Source: Puccinia triticina
Lineage: Eukaryota > Basidiomycota > Pucciniomycetes > Pucciniales > Pucciniaceae
NCBI RefSeq assembly: GCF_026914185.1
Contig: NC_070570.1
Location: 4,154,001 to 4,218,000, forward strand
DNA length: 64,000 bases
Direction: 5' to 3'
Shown: one piece after another, positions 21,376-32,315 of the stretch
Position numbering within the stretch: position 1 is the stretch's first letter
How the letters are laid out: every line of letters starts with the position of its first letter
The notes under the pieces: model-generated
Databases searched by the model: none
What the model was told of the DNA's origin: nothing
What the model saw: the letters and a program-made list of their open reading frames with translations, nothing else
Position numbers and translations under genes: made by a program

Positions 21376-23818
21376 TCCTCTATGCTTGCTGCATCTCCAA
21401 CTCAAATTTCAAAGTCAGTTGAGTTTGTCATTTTATATATCATTCAACAGCAAGTTCTTTTTGTGAATTACCTGTTGAATCTTAAAACTACCCAAATAAT
21501 AATACCTTCAGAGGATTAATAGTATACAAAAGAATGAAAGAGTAAAGAGATGAGGCAAAAGGCACGACACAGAGAGAGAGGAAGCGGAAAATCATAGGAG
21601 ACCAAAGAAGGAGAAAAGGGGCATTATCAAAGGAATAGAAATCACTCTTGTCTTATGTTTAGTCATCATGAGCAAAAAGAAAAAAGAAACCAAGCAGAAA
21701 AACTGAAAGAAAGAAAAGAGAATACAAGCTGTAGACATTTTTACTTTGACTTGGTCTACTTCTAGTGCCTTCTTGATATCCTTTCACAAATAAATAACTC
21801 AAGAAAATCAAGGGGCAAAAAAACAGGCTTGGATAACAAAATGATCTCTGCGCGCTGCTGCGACAATGATATATGTTTAGGTTTCAAAATGCTTCCTGGG
21901 GTCTCTTTTTGAGGATTTCCCCCTCTCCCAATACCTTGTTTTGTCTGCTTGGGATTGGCTGGTTTTCAAGTCAGCTGGTCAAGACATGCAAGACCTTAAT
22001 CAAGTGGCCATCATTTTTTCACTTGTCTTTGATTTCGAGTCCTTTGACTTGTTGCAAGATAGTCATGGGTTGCTGGTCCATGGATTTGCTAGATTGTTCT
22101 TCCTTTCCCAAAGATTGAGGTCCTGATGTATGCAGGGGTAGCAGTCGCATTGGCGGCGGCAGTCTTAGAAAGCGCAGCAAACAAACTGCCTTCCTTACAG
22201 AAGGACGACAGAATGGGAGACAATGGAGAAGTATCACTTTAGAGGTGGGTGGGGCGGCGGCTGCGGGAGCGGGGGCAGTGGCGGAAGGTGGAGAATTGCC
22301 ATTTGTAGCCGGCTTGGAAACGCTCAATTTCAGTTGAGTTGCGCTCCGTCATTGGTGCTCTTCTTAAACTGCCGCCGGACGCGCTGTGACCATCTTAGGA
22401 TCCCACCGGCGTGACCCGGCTTGGAACGCAATTGCTGCCCCTTGGAGGTGGGCCTATGTCCTTCCGAACTGGCTTGTCTTATTGGGACTTGGATATTCCG
22501 GTCTCGTCGTGTGTCTTGCCGCTCCGGCTAACGGCTGTTGATAAAATTGGAGCAGGGGCCTAGCTTCCGAGGCGTCCTTGGTCTGATGACCAATTCATTG
22601 AGACTCTAGATTAAATTGTAAGATGTGACTCGCGCATTTTCTCTGAATGCCGAGTTGCCGACCACCAAGACAACATCTTCCTTGACCTGTAGGCATTCTG
22701 CCTTGCGATAAAATTACATCCAAAAACGGTGAAGAACTTATATTCCTCGATAAACTGATCCACGTTTGCGTTGTGGAGAAGCATCCACTGGGAGAATTCT
22801 GTCTGGAAAATTGTGAAAACTGCGCAGCGCTGATTTCATGATTGTTCGCCACTGCTCCTGTAATCTTCTCTCAAATGAAACACGGTGGACCCCCCGGTCT
22901 GGCCCAGCTCAGTATGCTTGCGTGCTTGGACCTTGGGGACCTCCCCTTGCAGTCCGGTCACCTACCATGCCAAGATAAAACAAATGGCCGTGAGGGCCTC
23001 ATCAAGACAAAGGCAGAGGCGATGCCAGCATGGTACGGCGAGCCCCTGCCAGAAACCCAGGGAATATTGGACTGGTTACAAATACATACCAAGCTGTAAA
23101 TATTTGTGCCTGGATAAGTCATTTGGGAAGGGACTTACGAGTACGCAATAGAGTTATGACGTCGACATCTGCCCTGAGTTTCCTGACTCGGTGGCAACTC
23201 CCTCATTGGGTGGGAAGGAAGGCGTTTTGGGGGCCGGATTGGCAAGGCAACGGGATCAAATGAAATCGCGTAGTGGTCGCCATGTGGCTAGGGTACCGTG
23301 GCTTCAATGTATTGCCACGGCGCTGCGAGTAATGGATGGACAATTCGTGGCCAGACAGAGCTGGGGCAAGGGTATAAATAGCTTCAATTGGTGGTTCATC
23401 ATCCCCCCAGGGCAGTCGAGGATGCTGCACTTCCAGCTAACCTTTTCCCTCAACCCCTCCGCTGTTGCGCGTGCGCAGTCTGAGGGGCAAAGAGTGGGCC
23501 CCCCACGGGTCTGCAGCCTTTGCTGCAGGCCGGGGGCCTTCACGTCCAACCTTTTTGACCCGCGCGCTTGACGCGGGCTGGAGGTTGAGCCTGGGTGCAC
23601 AGCACTGCTGATGTTGGAAGGCTAGGTTGACAATTTACAGTGCTATTTTTTTTTTTTTTTGATTCATATTGATTGAGGAAAATTTGTGGATTTTGAATTG
23701 GTTTTTTGTACAATGGGGAAACCCTAGATTTTTTTTCTTCTATTTTGTGTGTTTCCAGGGGGAACCCTTGATTTTTTTTTTTTAGGGTTCTGGGAAATCT
23801 GTGTCTTTAATAAACTTG
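21376..23818. other. Unique core of the CACTA element
   Basis: Contains a GC-rich minus-strand stretch at 22360-22120 with a possible spliced frame (an Ala/Pro-rich segment, then LFAALSKTAAANATATP), which may be a captured host-gene fragment; I cannot identify it. A TATA-like GGGTATAAATAGC lies at about 23370. Bases 23640-23815 are T-rich with GGGAACCCTTGATTTT, similar to the T-rich edge at 11395-11410. No transposase domain is visible. Confidence 0.4.
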
Positions 23819-24600
23819 GATTTGGCAACTGATCAAATGGTGGCTGCTACATTTGGGTGTTTTGTGGTCATTCAAGGCACACAATAAATCTTTGAGGGCA
23901 TGTGAACATTTTGGTACCAATATCATGGAAGAACCCCCACGCTGCGCTGAGATATAGTGGCGGAAACACCAAGAAACTACCAAATTAGTCATATTTGGCA
24001 ACTGATCACATTGTGGCTGCTACATTTGGAGGTTTTGAGGTCATTCAATGTACACCATGATCCTTTGAGGCCATTTGATCATTTCAGTACCAATATAATG
24101 GAAGAACTCCCACGCTGTGCTGAGATATAGTGGCAGAAACACCAAGAAACTATCAAATTAGTGGTATTTGGCAACCAATCACATTGTAGCTGCTACATTT
24201 GGGGTTTTTGTGGTTATTGAAGGTACAGATTGAATCTTTGAGGGCATTTGAACATTTTGGTGCCAATATCATAGAAGAAATCCCACGGGGGGCTGAGATG
24301 TAGTTGCAGAAACACCAAGAAACTACCAAATTAGTCATATTTGGCAACGGATCACATTGTGGCTGCTATATTTGGGGGTTTTGTGGTCATTCAAGGTACA
24401 CAATGAATCTTTAGGGACATCAGATCATTTTTGTACCAATATCATGGAAGAACTCCCACACTGCGCTGAGATATAGTGGGAGAAACACCAGGAAACTACC
24501 AAATTAGTGATATTTGGCAACAGATCACATTGTAGCTGCTACATTTGGGGTTTTCATGGTCATTCAAGGTAAAAAATGAGTCTTTGAGGGCATTTGATCA
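23819..24600 (+). repeat. 173-bp repeat array, second forward block (about 4.5 units)
   Basis: Same unit and same orientation as the left-arm array although it lies on the right side of the core. A 240-base non-repeat spacer (24600-24840) separates it from the inverted array, so the symmetry point of the element lies here. Confidence 0.93.
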
Positions 24601-24839
24601 TTTCCATGGCAAATTAGTTTCAAAAGGCCTTGTATGCATGCAGCATAACAAAGATGATATATGAATATCTTTAAAAATTCTTGAAGGATGGTATCATGAG
24701 AGAGGTGAGGGGTCAATGATTTTCCATTTTTGAAATAAAGTAGATTTGGAAATTTATGGAAGACTTCTGATAACATCAATGCGACACACACCATTCTTTT
24801 CTTGCTGAAAAAAAGACATTGCAAGTTTGAGGATTAATC

Positions 24840-27800
24840 CAGGAGTTCTTCCATGATATTGGTACCAGAATTATCCAATGCCCTCACAGATTTGTTGTGT
24901 GACTTGAATGACCACAAAACCTCCAAATGTAGCAGCTACAATGTGACCGGTTGCCAACTATCACTAATTTGGTAGTTTCCTGGTGTTTCTCCCACTATAT
25001 CTCAGCGCAGCGTGGTAGTTCTTCCATGATATTGGTACCAAAATTTTCACATGCCCTCGAATATTCATTGTGTACCTTGAATGACCTCAAAACCTCCAAA
25101 TGTAGCAGCCACAATGTGATCAGTTGCCAAATATGACTAATTTGGTAGTTTCTTGGTGTTTCCGCCACTATATCTCAGCGCAGCATGGGAGTTCTTCCAT
25201 GATATTGGTACAAAAATGATTGAATGGCCTCAAGGGATCATGTTGTACCTTGAATGACCTCAAAACGTCCAAATGTAGCAGCCACAATGTGATCAGTTGG
25301 CAAATATGACTAATTTGTTGGTTTCTTGGTGTTTCTGCCACTATATCTCAGTGCAGCGTGAGATTTCTTCCATGATATTGGTAATAAAATGTTCACATGC
25401 CCTCAAAGATTCATGGTGTACGTTGAATGACCACAAAACCACCAAATGTAGCAGCCACAATGTGATCAGTTGCCAAATATGACTAATTTGGTAGTTTAAC
25501 TTTCTTGGTGTTTTGGCCACTATATCTCAGCGCAGCGTGGGAATTCTCCCATGATATTGGTACCAAAATGTTCACATTCCCTCAAATATTCATTGTATGC
25601 CTTGAATGACCACAAAACCCACAAATGTAGCAGCCACCATGTGATCAGTTGCCAAATATCACTAATTTGGTATTTTTTTGGTGTTTCTGCCACTAAATCT
25701 CAGGGCAGTGTGGGATTTCTTCCATGATATTGGTATCAAAATTATGAAATGCGGTCGAAGATTCTTTGTGTACCTTGAATGACCACAAAACCCCCAAATG
25801 TAGCAGCCGGTCAGTTGCCAAATATCACTAATTTGGTAGTTTCTTGGTGTTTCTCCCACTATATCTCAGTGCAGCGTGAGATTTCTTCCATGATATTGGT
25901 AATAAAATTTTCACATGCCCTCGAGGAATCATGGTGTACGTTGAATGACCACAAAACCCCCAAATGTAGCAGCCACAATGTGATCAGTTGGCAAATATGA
26001 CTAATTTGGTAGTTTCTTGGTGTTTTGGACACTATATCTCAGCGCAGCGTGGGAATTCTTCCATGATATTGGTACCAAAATGTTCACATTCCCTCAAAGA
26101 TTCATTGTGTACGTTTAATGACCTCAAAAACTCCAAATGTAGCAGCCACAATGTCATCAGTTGCCAAATATGACTAATTTGGTGGTTTCTTGGTGTTTCT
26201 GCCACTATATCTCAGCGCAGCGTGGGAGTTCTTCCATGATATTGGTACCAAAATGATCAAATGCGGTCAAAGATTCATTGTGTACCTTGAATGACCACAA
26301 AACCCCCAAATGTAGCAGCCACAATGTGATCAGTTGCCAAATATGACTTATTTGGTAGTTTGTTGGTGTTTCTTCCACTATATCTCAGTGCAGCGTGGGA
26401 TTTCTTCCATGAGATTGGTAATGAAATTTTCACATGCCCTCAAAGATTCATGGTGTACCTTGAATGACCACAAAACCCCCAGATGTAGCAGCCACAATGT
26501 AGTTGCCAAATATCACTAATTTGGTAGTTTCTGTGTGTTTCTGCCACTATATCTCAGCGCAGCGTGGGAGTTCTTCCATGATATTGGTACCAAAATGTTC
26601 ACATGCCCTCCGAGATCCATTGTGTACCTTGAATGACCACAAACCCCCCAAATGTAGCAGCCACAATGTGATCTGTTGCCAAATATCACTAATTTTGTAG
26701 TTTCCTGGTGTTCCTCCCAATATATCTCAGCGCATCCTGGGAGTTCTTCCATGATATTGGTACCAAGATATTCACATGCCCTCAGAGATTCATTGTGTAC
26801 CTTGAATGACCACAAACCTCCCAAATGGAGATGCCACAATGTGATCAGTTGCCAAATATCACTAATTTGGTAGTTTCTTGGAGTTTCTGCCACTATATCT
26901 CAGCGCAGCGTGGGAGTTCCTCCATGATATTGGTATCAAAATGTTCAAATGCCCTCAAAGTCTCAATTTGTACCTTGAATGACCACAAAACCCCCAAATG
27001 TAGCAGCTACAATGTGATCTGTTGCCAAATATCACCAATTTTGTAGTTTCCTGGTGTTCCTCCCAATATATCTCAGCGCATCCTGAGAGTTCTTCCATGA
27101 TATTGGTACCAAAATATTCACATGCCCTCAGAGATTCATTGTGTACCTTGAATGACCACAAACCCCCCAAATGTAGCAGCCACAATGTGATCAGTTGCCA
27201 AATATCACTAATTTGGTAGTTTCTTAGTGTTTCTGCCACTATATCTCAGCGCAGCGTGGGAGTTCTTACATGATATTGGTATCAAAATGTTCACATGCCC
27301 TCAGAGATTCATTTTGTACCTTGAATGACCACAAACCCCTCAAATGTAGCAGCCACAATGTGATCAGTTGCCAAATATCACCAATTTGGTAGTTTCTTGG
27401 TCTTTCTGCCGCTATATCTCAGCGCAGCGTGGGAGTTATTACATGATATTGGTACCAAAATGTTCAATGCCCTCAGAGATTCAATGTGTACCTTGAATGA
27501 CCACAAACCCCTCAAATGTAGCAGCCACAATGTGATCAGTTGCCTAATATCACTAATTTGGTAGTTACTTGGTGTTTCTGGCAGCTACAATGTGATCTGT
27601 TGCCAAATATCACTAATTTTGTAGTTTCCTGGTGTTCCTCTCAATATATCTCAGCGCATCCTGGGAGTTCTTCCATGATATTGGTACCAAAATTTTCACA
27701 TGCCCTTAAAGATTCACTTTGTACCTTCAATGACCACAAAACCCCCAAATTTAGCAGCTACAATGTGATTGGTTGCCAAATATGACTAATTTGGTAGTTT

Positions 27801-28030
27801 CTTGGTGTTTCTGCCACTTTATCTCAGCGCAGCGTGGGAGTTCTTCCATGATATTGGTACAAAAATTATCAAATGGCCTCAACGGATCCTGGTGTACCTT
27901 GAATGACCTCAAAACCTCCAAATGTAACAACCACAATGTGATCAGTTGCCAAATATCACTGATTTGGTAGTTTCCTGGTGTTTCTCCCACTATATCTCAG
28001 CGCACCATGGGAGTTCTTCCATGATATAAG
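24840..28030 (-). repeat. 173-bp subterminal repeat array, right arm (about 18 units)
   Basis: Units of the same 173-bp repeat in inverted orientation, running up to the unique terminal part of the right inverted repeat. Some units show small deletions or junctions (around 25800, 26500 and 27580), suggesting unequal exchange. With the left arm it forms an extended foldback structure. Confidence 0.95.
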
Positions 28031-28939
28031 ACACCTTACTCAAATCTGGTACAAACATTAAATCAATCTCAGGCATAGTAGAAATTTAGGATATTGGATA
28101 TGATGAGTCATATATACAAGCCATCAAATTTGAACAAAATTGATGTAGCATGATATATTGAGACTGATTGTTTTTTTTTTTGTTTTTTTCTTTTTGGAAA
28201 GTAGATTTCAACACTTTTGCAAGGTTCAAGTGACAATAATTCATGCCTCCCCATTCCTCCTCCCCCCTTCCCCTCCCTGCCTGACTTTACAGACTATTTT
28301 TTCTCAGGAATAATTCATATGAGTATGTAAAAATGACCTATTTGATTGGCAACAAAATGAAACTTTTACTATGGTTGAAAACTAAGAAAGGAGGAAATCA
28401 AGGGAAATAGAGATGATAGAAGGGTTATGATGTTGCAGGAAGGAAACAAATTAAAGAGAAATTTCAAAAAAAAAAAAAAAATGATCAATATAATTTGATC
28501 AATATATGCCATATTGATCAATATATGCCTTCCCAAATTCATCCATGTTTGTAGTGTACGTGTGTGCACCTGTAGAAACTACACCCTAACTATGTACTTG
28601 TACTTGATTCTATACTATGTAATACCAAATATAATTCTATAGTATTTGATTATGTTCTGTCACAAACCATTTAACCAAAATAACTTTTGACTGAGTGGAG
28701 CTATCCTAGTGGTTCAAGTGAGTGACTAGGGGTTAAATGACCTTCAGAATCTAATTATGCAATAATAAATCTAAGAATATATCTCCTTCTCATGTATTCA
28801 ACCATCACTTTATGTAATTTGATACTTGAAACAGATTTGGCACACCACAATGCCTCCTGCCACGGCAACCAAGTACATTATAACCATGAGGTATCATATG
28901 GTAATTGGGGCATAAGGCGTGCATAGCTGTTGTGACATC

Positions 28940-29166
28940 GCTTGGTCCATGCACGCTTTGACAGGTACAAGTTGATGACTTTGACTGGTCAAGGCGGAAA
29001 ACCGGCCTCAAGCTGCGGGTGGAAATCTCCGTTCAATGGTGGGGGGACTGTCGTTTCATTTGAGGTGAGATATAAAATTGTAATTCTGACTCATTTCTGT
29101 CAATTGCACCTTTTCATTTTCTCCCAGACGTTCAACAACTCCTCAGCTTTCATTGTAGCTTTCTAA
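28940..29166 (+). CDS. 3' exons of an unknown gene
   Basis: A plus-strand frame from about 28940 (LTGQGGKPASSCGWKSPFN) joins over a clean intron, 29065-29128 (GTGAGA...TCCCAG), to TFNNSSAFIVAF and a stop at 29164-29166. It lies just ahead of the Helitron gene on the same strand. No family recognised; it may be the 3' end of a second Helitron-borne gene or of the OB-fold-like gene separated by the CACTA element. Confidence 0.35.
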
Positions 29167-29201
29167 ACACACCCCACCACAAATCTAAACTACCTCTCAA
29201 T

Positions 29202-30602
29202 ATGGTCCAATTCTGTGGTAAAATTGTCAACCACCCTTCGAGGAACAATTAAAGATATATCCTTGGCTACAACTTTGCCAACATCCCAGTAAACATTGGG
29301 GAATGCGACAAAATGTGTGCTTCATGCGGAGCGTTACATTGGGCGGGCGAGTGTGCCGTTGGAGATTGACACAAGAGCTTAATCGATTATACAATGTGTT
29401 GTGGGAAGAATAAGGTCCGCCTTCTCATCTTCGACAAAGCAGCAAAGTGCTTCTCAAGTGTATTGAAAAGCCTTTCCACGGGTTCCACCCCCAGTATGTC
29501 ACTTCATTGTTTTGATTTTTAATCGAGCTAACTCCTTATTCCTCAGGTGCAAAAAACTTCCAGCAATACACGCGGATGTACAACAACGCGCTATCTTTTA
29601 CTTCTCTCCGGGCAAATGTTGACTGATCCGTTCAAGGCCCGCTGGGGGTGAATGTTTTCCGGATGTCAGGTGGATTAGCTCATTTGATCTCAAGCATTGA
29701 GCCCGTCAACACGTCTGAACCTGGGTTTGCGCAAATTTTTGTTGTCGGGGATCATGGAACCAACAAAGCTGAACTCCGTGTGAAGAAAGCAGAAGGAATC
29801 GGGCTTACAAACGGCCGAGTCGCAGGCCTTTTGCCATCAACCGTCTCGACCATCATGAGCTTCATGTACCGACACAATCCTTATGCAAAATTTTTCAAGT
29901 CTGCGCGGGAAATTCTTGAAGAGGCTAACACCAAAATTCTTAAGCTCAAAGGGATTTCACGCCCAGGTGACGACCCAAAAAGGTATAATGAACCGAAGAT
30001 GTCCGAAGTCGCCGCCATTGTTGCAGGTGATGGCGAAATTCTTGAGGAGAGGGATATACTCCTCCACCGCAAGGATCAACGATTAGTGTCAATTTTGGAT
30101 ACCCATTCATCCTATTTTCCGTTACGTTACCCCCTCTTCTTCTCCAGGGGGGAGCAACAATGGCACAAACTGTATAGATGCTCCACACAACGAGGTAAGG
30201 ATATTTACATATCCCATATTTCAGCTATATTGACTTTTTACCAGTCAGAAACAGGAAAGTTGGTTCCTTAGAATGGTATGCACATCTCCTGTTCAAGCGT
30301 TGAGGTCGTTTTTCTCCGATTCTTCGCGGCCAATCTTTATTACAAGAGTTGGTGGTTGATATGTATGTTTGTGTGGAGCGACAACGATTACAGTATATTT
30401 GGAACAATCAAGCTGCATTGAAGGCCAGTCAGTATAACGCATTAATCAAAGGCCTCAAGAATCAAAAAGACTACAACGCGAGAAGAGTGATTTTACTGGC
30501 AACTTTCATTGGAAGTCCCCGCGGAATGACGCAGCTCTATTACGATGCAATGGCTATCTGTAATAAGTTTGGTCCTCCATCTCTCTTTATAACAATGACA
30601 GC
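29202..30602 (+). pseudogene. Helitron Rep/helicase gene, 5' part
   Basis: Starts at ATG 29202 (MVQFCGKIVNHP). A Helitron-type N-terminal zinc motif CASCGALHWAGEC follows (about 29317-29355), then FRMSGGLAHLISS and QIFVVGDHGTNKAELR (29655-29785), typical of the Helitron helicase-like N-terminal region. After a gap the Rep domain begins: YVCVERQRLQYI, then GSPRGMTQLYYDAMAI and LFITMTA (about 30365-30602). Stops at 29250, 29370 and 29622 show decay. The frame is cut in the Rep domain by copia-A; the catalytic motifs lie beyond that insertion. Confidence 0.85.
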
Positions 30603-31018
30603 TGTGAGATTTCAATTGACTAAGAGTATCCATTCCGCGCGTGAGGTACTATCTTCTAGTACTCGTTTCGAAGATGTGAGAAAAGGTAATTTAAAACAAT
30701 TTGTTTTATCCCTTCTTTATTATCTCGAACTATCTTCTAGGGTGAATAGGAAATGGAAAAAATGAATTCCTTTCTCAGTTCGCCCGAGTCTAGGGAAGAA
30801 ATTGAACTCTGTCATTCCCTGAGTTCAATTTAAGGCTAGAAGAGTACAGCGCGCATTTCAATCTTGTTTGTGAATGTAAAAATTGAGGAGGGTAAGCACG
30901 GCAAACACCTAAATCTCAGGGTAGGAATGTTTTAATTGAGCCTGAGCCATTGGCGCGAAACCCTAATCCTCATTTATGATTCATACACGAAACACAAAAG
31001 CGACTGCTGCCAACAAAT

Positions 31019-32086
31019 CTATGTCTTCCAAAGGTTGTTTAAATGAACTACAAGTCTCTTCGTCGAGTCTAGGTCGTCCTTACTGTACTCGCGAATATAC
31101 AGTTTATAGCAAGTAGACTTCCAACGTCCTAATTCACAAATGTCTTCGATGGAGACGCCTAGTGCGTTTTGGAGCGATGCGCCCCCCATTCTGAAAGAGT
31201 GCCCCGTCAGGACTTCAAAACGACCACGCCGCAGCAAAAATTGTACACGCCGTATTACTCCCGTCTTCGTAAGATGGTGTCTCGCTCCGTTATCGTAATA
31301 ACCAAAAAGGGACGTATTGGAACCTTTCGCTTCTATCAAGCGACGTTCTATTGCCGCCACCGGACACAACATGTTGTTCAATCTGTGTAGGACGAGTTTT
31401 TGGGGCAGACCCGGACTAGCTGTCTTCGCGTTCCTCACGGTGATGTACATGTTTCTTCCGACGTTAGTTTCCATTTGACGAGTGTCGGACGTGAGGACTG
31501 AGTGTTCTTTATCTAGTTCCCCGTCTCCCGCTGCGTAGGTGATCTCGCCCAACCTCGCCATTCCCCAAAACGCAACTAGGATCAAATCTCGTATTGCTAA
31601 ATCGGCTTCAGGCCCCGTCGCCAGTGCGTTCGAGAGCCAGACAAGATGTTTCAGCATTATCGCTGGCTTTTTCTGCCTAGGAGGCATGATCGCGTCCACC
31701 TTCAGAGATGCTTTCAAAATGAGGTCGATCCGCTTTTCAGATACCACCGGAAAAGTCTTCTTATGAAAAGCGTGCCAGGCTTTCAGGCCGTAGATGTAGT
31801 TTCTGACCGAAGTGGAGTTAATCGCGTGTATATTGTTCGTGAACAGGCTGCGACCTGCCCAAAAACAAAACTCTTCCGCGTCGTCCGCTGAGATAGGGAG
31901 AGTGAAATCACCCGAGGTCGTTTGGTTTTTAAAAACGAGGAACTTCTTGACTGCGCAATTGTAACCTAGTAGAGTTGACATAGCCCAGTTCGATAATATA
32001 TGCTTATCAATCGATCTCAACGTCTTTGGAGTGTTGCCATTCATCAAAAATGCCCTCAACTTTGACTCCCACCTCGGATCGTTCAT
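31019..32086 (-). CDS. Tyrosine recombinase of the DIRS element
   Basis: An intact 355-residue frame. It has the tyrosine recombinase (phage integrase fold) layout: first catalytic Arg in GMARLGE (R178), HSFRMG with H296 and R299, GRWKS with W322, and the nucleophile region CYKLYI (Y327 or Y330). In DIRS elements this enzyme inserts a circular cDNA by recombination, without making a target duplication. All expected catalytic residues are present, so the protein could be active. It is downstream of, and co-oriented with, the RT gene, 229 bases away. Confidence 0.9.
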   Translation of the reverse strand: MNDPRWESKLRAFLMNGNTPKTLRSIDKHILSNWAMSTLLGYNCAVKKFLVFKNQTTSGDFTLPISADDAEEFCFWAGRSLFTNNIHAINSTSVRNYIYGLKAWHAFHKKTFPVVSEKRIDLILKASLKVDAIMPPRQKKPAIMLKHLVWLSNALATGPEADLAIRDLILVAFWGMARLGEITYAAGDGELDKEHSVLTSDTRQMETNVGRNMYITVRNAKTASPGLPQKLVLHRLNNMLCPVAAIERRLIEAKGSNTSLFGYYDNGARHHLTKTGVIRRVQFLLRRGRFEVLTGHSFRMGGASLQNALGVSIEDICELGRWKSTCYKLYIREYSKDDLDSTKRLVVHLNNLWKT

Positions 32087-32315
32087 TCTTACGTTTCTGA
32101 TGAGAATGGTTTAAAAATAACGAGATGGCAAGAAAGTTGAAATTTATTTGTCGGAAAGAGATAGTCTTGGACAAATCTATATGGGTTGTGAATAGCTCTG
32201 AAAAAGGTCGCCAATGGTAAGAAATTGCGACAAATTCTAAAAATGAGAAGACGATGATGAACGACGAGGCGAAAAAGACAAAAGAACTCGGGAAAACAAC
32301 AATGGTATCGCCCTT

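Larger units (their letters stand above)
19051..28556. mobile_element. CACTA (CMC/EnSpm) transposon, 9,506 bp, non-autonomous
   Basis: The ends are CACTACAAACATGGATGAAT at 19051 and its inverted copy ending GTAGTG at 28556. TAC stands immediately outside each end (19048-19050 and 28557-28559), a 3-bp target duplication. CACTA ends with a 3-bp duplication define the CMC superfamily. Inverted homology continues for about 520 bases of unique sequence (to about 19570 and from about 28025), including T/A tracts, and then into arrays of a 173-bp repeat. No CACTA transposase frame is present, so it would depend on enzyme supplied in trans. Confidence 0.92.

Noticed and set aside
22859..23639. Possible solo LTR (TGTAATC...TTTACA) with a TATA box at 23370
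   Set aside because: The five bases on each side do not match and the ends are weak. The TATA-like sequence alone does not support a promoter.
19798..27970. Many conserved 61-94-codon frames in the 173-bp arrays, one per unit
   Set aside because: 173 is not a multiple of three, each frame restarts in each unit, and similarity follows the DNA repeat. They are by-products of repetition, not a protein family.
19567..28030. CRISPR-like array
   Set aside because: Units are 173 bp without unique spacers and lie within inverted CACTA arms in a eukaryotic sequence.
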